The position numbers and the translations under genes were made by a program. Of a stretch of DNA of 29,318 bases, positions 6,390-14,192 are shown piece after piece. This DNA is from UBA1731 sp045595285. GTDB lineage: Bacteria; Verrucomicrobiota; Kiritimatiellia; RFP12; UBA1067. The notes beneath the pieces are model-generated. The model worked only from the letters and a program-made list of their open reading frames with translations, ran no database searches and was not told where the DNA came from. The DNA lies in NCBI GenBank assembly GCA_045595285.1, contig JAZOAC010000167.1, forward strand, positions 1 to 29,318. Reading direction: 5' to 3'. Positions within the stretch are counted from its first letter, which is position 1. Each line of letters begins with the position of its first letter.

Positions 6390-7393
6390 TGGTGTCCTAT
6401 AATCCAACGATCATCCGGGGCGAGCAGCGGCAGGACGACGAAATCCTCGCCAAGACGCCTCTCGACGCCACCGCGCTCGGCGGCGACAGCTCCGTGATCA
6501 TAATGGAGCTGCTGCAGCGCTTCAAGGTGCGCGATGTGATGAAGCGCACCGTGATATCCATTGCGCGGGACACCACCATGCGTGAGGCCCAGCGTATAAT
6601 GCGAGAGAACCGCATATCGGGCGTGCCAGTGTCGGAGGAGGGCCGGCTGTTCGGCATTGTGTCCGTGAATGACATCATCAACGCCCTGGACAACGGCTGG
6701 ATCGGCGACAAGTGCGAAGACCACATGGCGAGCAATCTTGTGGTGCTGGAGGCCGGGATGCCGCTCGCATATGCGCTGAGGTATTTCAACAACTACACCT
6801 ACGGGCGTTTCCCCGTGCTGGACTCGTCACGCAAGCTCGTCGGCATCATATCCCAGCGCGACGTGATGAAGGCGCTGCTCTATGAGCTTTCGGTCGAGAT
6901 ACGCAAGCTTGAGCGCAAGGCGGCGCGCGCGGCGTCCAACGCGCCGGAGCACGTTACGAGCGAGAACTACTTCCGCAAGGAGTTCGCCGTCGTGCACAAT
7001 GATCTCAGCAGCGCAGGGCGTGCGGCTAACGAGATAAAGCAGATACTCAAGGAGCGCAAGATCGACCGCACCATCGCGCGTCGTGTTGCGATCGCCGCAT
7101 ACGAGCTCGAGATAAACGTGTGCATACACTCGCACGGCGGGATCCTCACGTTCATACTCGATGACAATACGATCACGATCAAGACCAAGGATCGCGGACC
7201 TGGCATCCCCGACATAGAATGGGCCTGCAGGGACGGCGCATCCACGGCGAACGACTGGATCCGTTCAATGGGCTTCGGTGCAGGAATGGGCCTGCCGAAC
7301 TCCAAGCGCGTGTCGGACGAGTTTGAGATCCAGTCCGAAGTGGGCAAGTTCACCAAGGTAACATGCAAGTTCAATCTCAACGCCAAGCGGTAA
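6389..7393 (+). CDS. CBS-pair protein fused to an RsbT-like ATP-binding (HATPase) domain
   Basis: In this 334-residue protein two CBS repeats (about 46-100 and 108-165) are followed by a short charged linker and a GHKL ATPase domain of the RsbT/RsbW type (about 195-330). The N-box region is AAYELEINVCIHSHGG (236-251), the G1 box DRGPGIPD (268-275), and the G2 box GFGAGMGLPNSKRVSDEFEI. CBS pairs usually sense adenine nucleotides; RsbT-like domains phosphorylate or bind switch partners that control sigma factors. I infer a nucleotide-sensing switch, perhaps acting on the divergent ECF sigma factor. Start and stop overlap both neighbours by one base. Confidence 0.82.
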   Translation: MVSYNPTIIRGEQRQDDEILAKTPLDATALGGDSSVIIMELLQRFKVRDVMKRTVISIARDTTMREAQRIMRENRISGVPVSEEGRLFGIVSVNDIINALDNGWIGDKCEDHMASNLVVLEAGMPLAYALRYFNNYTYGRFPVLDSSRKLVGIISQRDVMKALLYELSVEIRKLERKAARAASNAPEHVTSENYFRKEFAVVHNDLSSAGRAANEIKQILKERKIDRTIARRVAIAAYELEINVCIHSHGGILTFILDDNTITIKTKDRGPGIPDIEWACRDGASTANDWIRSMGFGAGMGLPNSKRVSDEFEIQSEVGKFTKVTCKFNLNAKR

Positions 7394-10194
7394 TGAAGAC
7401 TCTCTGCGTAATTGACCTCATGCCCTTCCTGTATAGAGGGCACTTTGTGTTTCTCAACAAGCCCAGGCTCACGAACTCCGGACTCAATACGTCTGCGCTT
7501 CTCGGCTTTGTGAATGGCGTGATGGCGATCCTCAAGGAGAAAGCGCCGACACATGCCGTGTTGGCCATGGATCCGGACGGCAAGACGTTCCGCCATGAGA
7601 CGTATCCGGAGTACAAGGCGCGCAGGCAGAAGATGCCGGAGGATCTGGCGGCGAACATCCCGTATGCGTTTGAGGTGTCGGAGGCTCTCGGAATCCCCGT
7701 AATGCGCAAGGATGGCTATGAGGCGGACGACATAATCGGTACGCTTGCGTCGAAGGCCGCGGCTGACGGCTTCGACGAGATATTCGTGGTGACGCCGGAC
7801 AAGGATGCCGCCCAGCTCGTGACTGAAAAGATAAAGCTGTTCCGTCCGGGGCGCGGCGCATTGCCCTCGGAGGTTCTTGGCGTGGAGGAGGTGCTGACGC
7901 ACTGGCATCTTTCGGATCCGAAGCAGATGATCGACTATCTCGCCCTTGCAGGCGATGCGGCGGACAACATTCCGGGAATCAAGGGCATCGGCGAAAAGTC
8001 GGCCGAGCGGCTGCTTGCCAAATGGGGCACAGTTGAGAACATGCTCGCCCATGCGGCTGAGATTCCCGGCAACCTTGGCGACAGGGTGAGGGCCGGGATG
8101 GGGGATGCGAAACTCTCCAAGTTCCTGACCACTATTCGCACGGATGTTCCTATCGACATGGATTGGCGCTTCTGCGAGCTCAAGCAGCCGGATGTCCAGC
8201 GGCTGACGGATGTCTGCATCAAGTATGAGCTTTACAATCTGGCGAAGCGGTTCGGGATCTATCTGTCGCCGGTGAACTTGCGGGCGTCGGGGAATTCGCG
8301 GACGGACGGCGCTGAAATCGGAGAACAGTTCAAGACGCTTCGCGACGTTCCGCATGACTACAGGCTTGTCACTACACTGGCGCAGGCCAGAGAGCTTGCT
8401 GCCGTGCTTGAAGCGGCTCCGCGCTTCTCGTTTGACACGGAGACCACCAGTACCGACTCAAGGACCGCCGATCTTGTCGGTATGAGTTTCGCCACAGAGC
8501 CTGGCAAGGCGTGGTATGTTGCGGTGCCTCAGGAGCAGTATGTGGGGGGCGATCTGTTCTCTTTTGCGTCGGGAGACGCGGTCAATGCCCGCGATTTCGT
8601 CCAGACGTTTGCGAAGGCGTTTGCCGATCCGTCCAAGACCCTTGTCGCACAGAACGCAAAGTATGACATGACGGTGCTCAGGCGCTACGGCATAGAGTTC
8701 GGTCCAACTGTGCACGACACCATGCTTGAGCATTACGTGCTGGACGCTGCAGCGCGACACAGCATGGATGCGATGGCGCGCGAACGGCTGAACTATGTTC
8801 CGATCCCGATCGAGGATTTGATAGGGATGAAGGAACGCGGCAAGCTTCAGAAGAACATGCGTGAGCTGGCGCCAGAGTCGATACTTGACTATGCCGCTGA
8901 AGATGCGGACGTCACCCTGAGGTTGGAGGACGTGCTGCGTCCAGCCGTCAAGGATGCCGGACTTTTGAATGTGCTGGAGGATTGCGAAGAGCCGTTGATG
9001 GAGGTGCTTTCGGACATGGAGTTTACGGGCGTCAACATTGACGTCTCCGCCCTTCGTGCGTATGGAGTGTCTCTCGACCGGGAGATACAGGGACTTCTGA
9101 AGTCCATCATGTCCTATGGGGAGCCCGGCATGAACGTCGATTCCCCGAAGCAGATAGGCGAAATGCTTTTCGACAGGATGAAGCTTGATCCTACAGGCGT
9201 GAAGCGGACCACGAAGGGGCATTGGTCGACGGACGAGAAGACGCTCCAGAGCATCGTCGGGCTGCATCCTGTCGTGTTTGACATTCTTGAATACAGGGCG
9301 TGTGCGAAGCTGAAGTCCACCTACGTGGAGAAACTTCCTCAGTTCATTGATCCCAAGGATGGGCGTGTGCACACCGTGTTCGCACAGTCGCTGACTGAGA
9401 CCGGACGGCTTTCGTCGAGCGAACCCAACCTCCAGAACATACCGGTCCGCACCGAGCGGGGAAAGAACATCCGCGCGGCGATCGTGCCCAGAGATTCCGA
9501 CCACCTCCTTGTGTCGGCCGACTATTCGCAGATCGAGTTGCGTCTGATGGCGGCGATGAGCGGCGACGAGGCCATGAAGGACGCGTTTGCGCGCGGCGAG
9601 GACATTCACCGCGACACGGCGGCGCGTGTGTTTGGCGTCTCTCCGCAGGCCGTGACGCCCGAACAGCGATCAAAGTGCAAGATGGTGAACTTTGGCATCA
9701 TATACGGAATATCCGCCTTTGGCCTTGCCCAGCGCCTTAAGATCACGCGCACGGAGGCGGCGGAGCTGATAGACACCTACTTCAAGCTCTATCCGGCCGT
9801 CCGCAGGTACATGGACGACGCCATAGCCAAAGCGCGGGAGACCGGGTATGCGGTCACTCTTACGGGGCGGAGGCGCTCCCTCCGCGACATCAACTCGCGC
9901 AACGCGACCGCGCGGATGGCTGCGGAGCGCGATGCGATCAACACCCCTGTTCAGGGTACGGCGGCGGATCTCATCAAGATTGCGATGGTGAGGGTGTCGA
10001 AGGCGCTTAAGAATGCCGGTCTGAAGGCGAGAATGGTGCTCCAGATACACGACGAGCTTCTTTTCGATGTTCCCCGTGACGAGGTGGAGCAGGTCAAGGA
10101 GATCGCAGTGCGTGAAATGTCTGGAGCAATGGACGTTGGCGTCCCGCTCGAGGTGTCGGTCGGGGTTGGGGCCAACTGGCTGGAGGCGCATTGA
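7393..10194 (+). CDS. polA: DNA polymerase I with both exonuclease domains
   Basis: I place the start at 7393, where TAATG overlaps the previous stop and the protein opens MKTLCVIDLMPFLYRGHF; an in-frame ATG at 7363 lies inside the upstream gene. The 933-residue product has the 5'-3' nuclease (GYEADDIIGTLA 108-119, TPDKDAAQLV 134-143), a 3'-5' proofreading domain that looks intact (DTE 348-350, NAKYD, YAAEDAD about 500-506), and the polymerase: motif A SADYSQIELR with Asp710, motif B with Lys763, Phe767 and Tyr771, motif C HDE (886-888). Phe767 corresponds to the Phe that favours dNTPs over ddNTPs. It works in Okazaki fragment processing and repair. Confidence 0.96.
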   Translation: MKTLCVIDLMPFLYRGHFVFLNKPRLTNSGLNTSALLGFVNGVMAILKEKAPTHAVLAMDPDGKTFRHETYPEYKARRQKMPEDLAANIPYAFEVSEALGIPVMRKDGYEADDIIGTLASKAAADGFDEIFVVTPDKDAAQLVTEKIKLFRPGRGALPSEVLGVEEVLTHWHLSDPKQMIDYLALAGDAADNIPGIKGIGEKSAERLLAKWGTVENMLAHAAEIPGNLGDRVRAGMGDAKLSKFLTTIRTDVPIDMDWRFCELKQPDVQRLTDVCIKYELYNLAKRFGIYLSPVNLRASGNSRTDGAEIGEQFKTLRDVPHDYRLVTTLAQARELAAVLEAAPRFSFDTETTSTDSRTADLVGMSFATEPGKAWYVAVPQEQYVGGDLFSFASGDAVNARDFVQTFAKAFADPSKTLVAQNAKYDMTVLRRYGIEFGPTVHDTMLEHYVLDAAARHSMDAMARERLNYVPIPIEDLIGMKERGKLQKNMRELAPESILDYAAEDADVTLRLEDVLRPAVKDAGLLNVLEDCEEPLMEVLSDMEFTGVNIDVSALRAYGVSLDREIQGLLKSIMSYGEPGMNVDSPKQIGEMLFDRMKLDPTGVKRTTKGHWSTDEKTLQSIVGLHPVVFDILEYRACAKLKSTYVEKLPQFIDPKDGRVHTVFAQSLTETGRLSSSEPNLQNIPVRTERGKNIRAAIVPRDSDHLLVSADYSQIELRLMAAMSGDEAMKDAFARGEDIHRDTAARVFGVSPQAVTPEQRSKCKMVNFGIIYGISAFGLAQRLKITRTEAAELIDTYFKLYPAVRRYMDDAIAKARETGYAVTLTGRRRSLRDINSRNATARMAAERDAINTPVQGTAADLIKIAMVRVSKALKNAGLKARMVLQIHDELLFDVPRDEVEQVKEIAVREMSGAMDVGVPLEVSVGVGANWLEAH

Positions 10195-10284
10195 CGCAAT
10201 GCGCAACCCATTGTCATAATTGCGGCGAAGCGAATGGACAAGATGGTTCCCAGTCTGTTCATTGCGAACTCTTTTGCTGATTGA

Positions 10285-10905
10285 TCAGGGCATATCAGGA
10301 CTTCGCTGTCTGCGCCATTCGGTCAGTGTTTTCCCGAATTTCGCTTTGAAGACGTTGCGGAGATGGTTTGTGTTGTGGAAACCGCTGAGTGTGGCGACCG
10401 TGTCGAAGGTGTGGGTTGTGGTGGTGAGCAGGACCTTCACTCTTTCCAGCCGGTGACGTACGATCTCCTCGTGAATGGTGTGCCCGGTCACTTTTTTGAA
10501 ATTCATCTCCAAAAGGCGCAGGCTGCCGCCGATAGCGGTCGCAACGGAAATTGGCGAGATTGACGTGAATGCATGGGTACGTATGTAGTCGCGGGCTCGC
10601 TCGATTCTGCCTGCGGAATTCGCGATGTCCGTCGTCGACATCCTTTCGACCGTTTCCTTGACCGGGATTTTCAGTTCTTTAGCTGTTGAAGTGCGGCGCT
10701 TGAAAAGCGCGTGTAAAGCGGCAGCGGCTTCGTATCCACAGCGTTCGAAATCGGGTGCGACGGATGAGAGCGTGGGTCTGGTGTTTTCACAGATCGTTTC
10801 GTCGTTGTCCACGTCAAGTATCTGCAGATGTTCGGGGATGAGAATGCCGGAAGGTCTGCAGAGATTGATTATGCATTTCGCCCTATGATCGAATGCGACA
10901 AACAC
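10285..10905 (-). pseudogene. N-terminally truncated XylR-type AraC-family regulator
   Basis: The open frame (206 residues from a GTG at 10905) holds only the last part of a LacI-like sugar-binding domain (AFDHRA, LDVDNDETICENTRPTLSSV, about 1-70) followed by a complete AraC DNA-binding domain (about 100-203, ending FHNTNHLRNVFKAKFG and LTEWRR). Full-length XylR-type regulators are near 380 residues. An in-frame TAA lies 12 nt before the GTG, and a neighbouring frame continues with GLLPVTEG-like residues, so a frameshift or deletion has removed most of the ligand domain. It may be a pseudogene or a constitutive DNA-binding remnant. It is divergent from the glycan operon it would normally control. 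Confidence 0.7.
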
Positions 10906-11012
10906 CCCATGACGGTTTTACCTTCCGTTACTGGGAGCAATCCGACCAGGGAGTGTTTTTGGTGAAAATGTGGTTTTTTTTTGTTCAAAAGATGATTACC
11001 ATATCTGTTGAA

Positions 11013-11038
11013 TTTGGTATATTCATAAACAAAGGAGG
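11013..11038 (+). promoter_or_regulatory. Promoter and Shine-Dalgarno of the glycan operon
   Basis: TTTGGTATATT (11013-11023) is an extended -10 variant. AGGAGG (11033-11038) lies 5 nt before a TTG, fixing the operon's first start codon at 11044. Confidence 0.55.
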
Positions 11039-11043
11039 TAAAG

Positions 11044-12615
11044 TTGCCTTATTTACAACGCTTTAAGGCGCTTGAATATGATATGGTTGGTGTGAATAAT
11101 AGGAAAGTGGGACTGTTCATCGCTCCGGTGGCTGTTGTTTGTTGCATCGTCTCCGAGCAGGCTTTTTCGAGCGTATCGTTTAGAGAGCCGTGCCCGATCC
11201 CGAAAGTACATAAGATGTCTTATGATTCCGCTATGGAAGTTCGCATAGACGAAAAGCTTTCAGTAGCCGTTTCGTGTGAAGATTCCGCCGTCGCAGTTGA
11301 ATGGGTGTGTCGGCATATGAAAGAATGGTTCGCTGTGCGGCCTGTAGTTTCGCAAGGCAAAGAAGACTTCACGGACATTTCAGACGAAGGCTACAGAGTG
11401 AAAACCGAACCGGGCAGGATTTTCATCACGGCCAGGAATTTACAGGGTGTGCGCTATGCTATGTATTCGTTGCGTCAAACCGCAGAAGCGGTTACCGAAG
11501 GTATGATAGTCTCGGCATACCGTCTGCCGGTGTTGTCATTTGAAGATAGTCCGGCGCTCAAGTTTCGCGGCCTGCATCTTTGCTGGTTTCCAGAAGTAAC
11601 GCCTGCATTTGTGGAGCATATGATTCGTCTGGCGGCTTACTACAAATACAATCATCTCGTTATTGAGTCATGGGGCGTTTTTCAGAGCGAAAAACATCCG
11701 TGGTTCTCCTTGAAGGGAGGCAAGATGACGAAAAAAGAACTGGGTCGTCTTGTCTCTGTCGCCAAGGATGTGGGGATTACGTTGGTGCCGCAGATCAACA
11801 TCTTTGGTCACGCTGCGGCTGCTCGCATCGGAGGAGGAAAACACATTACGCTGGATTACCATCCGGAGCGCAAGTCGCTCTTTGAACCTGCGGGCGGATG
11901 GAATTGGTGTTTGTCGAATCCCGCGGCTACGGCGGTGCTACGCGACCTTGTCGCAGAGATACATGAGGCTTTCGGCAATCCTCCGTTTTTCCACATCGGA
12001 TGCGATGAAGCTGAAAAGCCTAGTTGCGCATCGTGTCGCGGTGCGAAATATTCCAATCTCTTGTTTGCGCACATCGCTTCAATACACGGTTTGCTGAAAA
12101 GCCGGGGTGCACGGGCGATGATGTGGCACGACAAGCTGCTGAACGGCAAGGATTCGCGGTGGAAAGGCTATTATGCATATGGAGATGACGAGACTTCTAC
12201 GCTGGCCAAAACCTTGCCGCGCGACATCGTGATCTGCGACTGGTATTACGGCAAGCAGGTGTATGAGACCGGAGAATATCCGACAGCCGATTATTTCAAA
12301 TCTCTCGGCTTTCAGGTTGTCACGTCTCCGTGGAATGATTTGTCCGGCATCCGTGTGCAGACGAAGTATGCCCGTGAAAACTCCCTGGACGGCGTCCTGC
12401 AGACCATATGGAACGAATACCGTGGCGGTCCTTTTGCCAGGATGATGGAGACCGCCGCATGTAGCGCATGGGGGCGCGGCGACTCGACCAGTGGATGGTC
12501 TGCCCTTGGCTTCGCAACGCACTGGCGTGAATGCGGGCATGATATGGGCATTGACGACTATTCAGAAACGGGGTACTACAGCAATCAGTCCACTCGTGAT
12601 GTGCTGGATTATTGA
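11044..12615 (+). CDS. Secreted beta-N-acetylhexosaminidase-like enzyme (GH20 family)
   Basis: The TTG at 11044 is chosen because a perfect AGGAGG lies 5 nt upstream; the next ATG (11083) has none. The 523-residue protein has a hydrophobic export signal (about 23-37), an alpha/beta GH20b domain (NLQGVRYAMYSLRQT near 140-155), then the TIM barrel starting LKFRGLHLCWFPE. The adjacent catalytic pair of substrate-assisted hexosaminidases is present as HIGCDEA (Asp321, Glu322); the usual second Gly is Cys. PQINIFGH and WNEYRGGPF fit active-site loops. The family removes terminal GlcNAc or GalNAc from glycans. It is the first gene of a five-gene secreted amino-sugar operon. Confidence 0.82.
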   Translation: MPYLQRFKALEYDMVGVNNRKVGLFIAPVAVVCCIVSEQAFSSVSFREPCPIPKVHKMSYDSAMEVRIDEKLSVAVSCEDSAVAVEWVCRHMKEWFAVRPVVSQGKEDFTDISDEGYRVKTEPGRIFITARNLQGVRYAMYSLRQTAEAVTEGMIVSAYRLPVLSFEDSPALKFRGLHLCWFPEVTPAFVEHMIRLAAYYKYNHLVIESWGVFQSEKHPWFSLKGGKMTKKELGRLVSVAKDVGITLVPQINIFGHAAAARIGGGKHITLDYHPERKSLFEPAGGWNWCLSNPAATAVLRDLVAEIHEAFGNPPFFHIGCDEAEKPSCASCRGAKYSNLLFAHIASIHGLLKSRGARAMMWHDKLLNGKDSRWKGYYAYGDDETSTLAKTLPRDIVICDWYYGKQVYETGEYPTADYFKSLGFQVVTSPWNDLSGIRVQTKYARENSLDGVLQTIWNEYRGGPFARMMETAACSAWGRGDSTSGWSALGFATHWRECGHDMGIDDYSETGYYSNQSTRDVLDY

Positions 12616-12646
12616 GTTTAACAAAAAACAAGGAAAGGAACGTACG

Positions 12647-12877
12647 ATGAGGAGAAAATGGGTTCTGTTGGGGACTGTTGCGGCGGTCTGCCTTGGTGCG
12701 GCAGCAGAAGCGTTGCCGTTTTGGGGAGCAGGTTCTCCAGTCACCGGACGTGTTGCGGCCGTGCAGAAGGTTCTTTGCGTCGACGGGCCTTTTGAATCCC
12801 GAACCGCAGATGCGGTGTCGCTTTCGCTTGATCGGTTCACGTCACGCGCACCTGGGCTTCACATCCATTTCCGTTAA
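12647..12877 (+). CDS. Small secreted protein of unknown function
   Basis: The 76-residue protein begins MRRKWVLLGTVAAVCLGAAA, a clear signal peptide, leaving about 50 mature residues. AAGGA repeats 5-15 nt upstream serve as ribosome binding site. The mature part contains two similar short motifs, FESRTADA and FTSRAPGL, suggesting an internal duplication. I do not recognise the family. It lies between the GH20 gene and a SUMF1-like gene, 22 nt before the latter, and may be its partner. A longer frame open back to 12491 overlaps the GH20 gene and is not preferred. Confidence 0.6.
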   Translation: MRRKWVLLGTVAAVCLGAAAEALPFWGAGSPVTGRVAAVQKVLCVDGPFESRTADAVSLSLDRFTSRAPGLHIHFR

Positions 12878-12899
12878 TCCGTCATGAAGGAGTACAGTC

Positions 12900-14174
12900 A
12901 TGAAATTCAAGATCGCATCCCTCGCAGTTCTCTCGGCAACCATTCTGCACGGGCAGCCAAACCTTAGCGGTGTGTCCATATCGCAGAACGCAGCCACGAG
13001 GGTGGTGACGATACGGTATACGCTCGATGCTCCCGCCATAGTCACGCTGGACATTCTCACAAACAATGTCTCTATCGGAGCAGACAACTTCCGCACTTTG
13101 GTTGATGCGACAACTGATTCGAAGGAGTGGCCGCTCAATAGAGTCGTTGCCGCCGGTGAACATAAGCTTGTGTGGAATCCATGCCGCGAATGGCCTGAAC
13201 ATACGTTCGAGGATGGTGCGTTCTCAATTGATCTGCGTGCATATTCGTTGACGCAGCCTCCAGACTACATGGTGTTGGATCTTACGGCGGAGCATACAGC
13301 GACGCGCAATATGCGCTGGTTCTATGCAAGAGTAGAGGATCTACCTGACGGAGGCGTGAAAACCGCAGATCCGATGGATGCCGATGCGGTGAAGGAACTC
13401 ACAAACGATGTATACCGCACAACCAGACTTGTCATGCGCAAGATTCCGGCCGCTGGCAACAAATGGCGGATGGGCTCACCTGACACTGAGTCTTACCGCT
13501 CCGACAATGAAACAGCTCATTATGTGACTTTTACGGAAGACTATTATCTAGCGATATATGAAACTACGGAGGCTCAGGAGTCTCAGATGAGTAACGCTCC
13601 GGGGAAATCAACCATCCCTTCCTATTTCAAAAAGTATACGGACTGGCGAGGCTCCGCTACGGGGACATCCTATTGCTGGCCAACGAACGGGCATGATATA
13701 TCGAGTAACAGCATTATTCAAAATTTCAGGAATCGTACCGGACTGTTGTCGCTAGATCTTCCGACAGAGGCGCAATGGGAATACGCTTGCCGGGCAGGGA
13801 CGTCGGGTCCTTACTATAACGGAGCTTCCACTCCTGATGCCATTGCATGGACTATCAATAATTCGTCAAAATCGCGTCGTGCAGTAGGCCTTAAGGCGCC
13901 AAATTGCTGGGGAATGTACGATATGCTCGGAAACGTCTGTGAATGGGTGCTGGATCAATATGCAGCCTATGGCAGCGATCCTGTTGAGAATCCTATCGGT
14001 CCAAAGGATAATCCAGGGACTCGAATCGTGCGTGGCGGCAGTGTGTGGATGGGATCCGGTGCGGCGCGTGCCGCGTTTCGTCGGTCTCGTTCGGCATCTG
14101 CAAATTCCGATGACGGATACGGCGGAGGTTTTGGCTGCCGCCTATGCTGTCCGGCTGTAATCCCTGTAGACTGA
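12900..14174 (+). CDS. Secreted SUMF1/FGE-like protein lacking the catalytic cysteines
   Basis: The 424-residue protein has a signal peptide (about 1-18), an Ig-like beta-sandwich (about 22-115, ending in HKLVWNP and REWP), and a formylglycine-generating-enzyme-type C-lectin fold from about 178: WRMGSPDTE (189-197), TFTEDYYLAIYETTEAQ, LPTEAQWEYACRAGT, GMYDMLGNVCEWV, and RIVRGGSV at 375. True sulfatase-activating FGE has two cysteines just after RGGSW; here the segment is WMGSGAARAAF with none, so sulfatase activation is unlikely. It could be a glycan-binding or structural relative. AAGGAG lies 7 nt before the ATG. No sulfatase gene is in the window. Confidence 0.8.
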   Translation: MKFKIASLAVLSATILHGQPNLSGVSISQNAATRVVTIRYTLDAPAIVTLDILTNNVSIGADNFRTLVDATTDSKEWPLNRVVAAGEHKLVWNPCREWPEHTFEDGAFSIDLRAYSLTQPPDYMVLDLTAEHTATRNMRWFYARVEDLPDGGVKTADPMDADAVKELTNDVYRTTRLVMRKIPAAGNKWRMGSPDTESYRSDNETAHYVTFTEDYYLAIYETTEAQESQMSNAPGKSTIPSYFKKYTDWRGSATGTSYCWPTNGHDISSNSIIQNFRNRTGLLSLDLPTEAQWEYACRAGTSGPYYNGASTPDAIAWTINNSSKSRRAVGLKAPNCWGMYDMLGNVCEWVLDQYAAYGSDPVENPIGPKDNPGTRIVRGGSVWMGSGAARAAFRRSRSASANSDDGYGGGFGCRLCCPAVIPVD

Positions 14175-14192
14175 TGTAGCAAGGAGTTGCGA

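Noticed and set aside
5901..6407. N-terminal extension of the sigma factor to 333 residues
   Set aside because: The extra residues are antisense to the DRTGG gene and have no sigma homology; the ATG at 5900 has its own promoter and begins the conserved domain.
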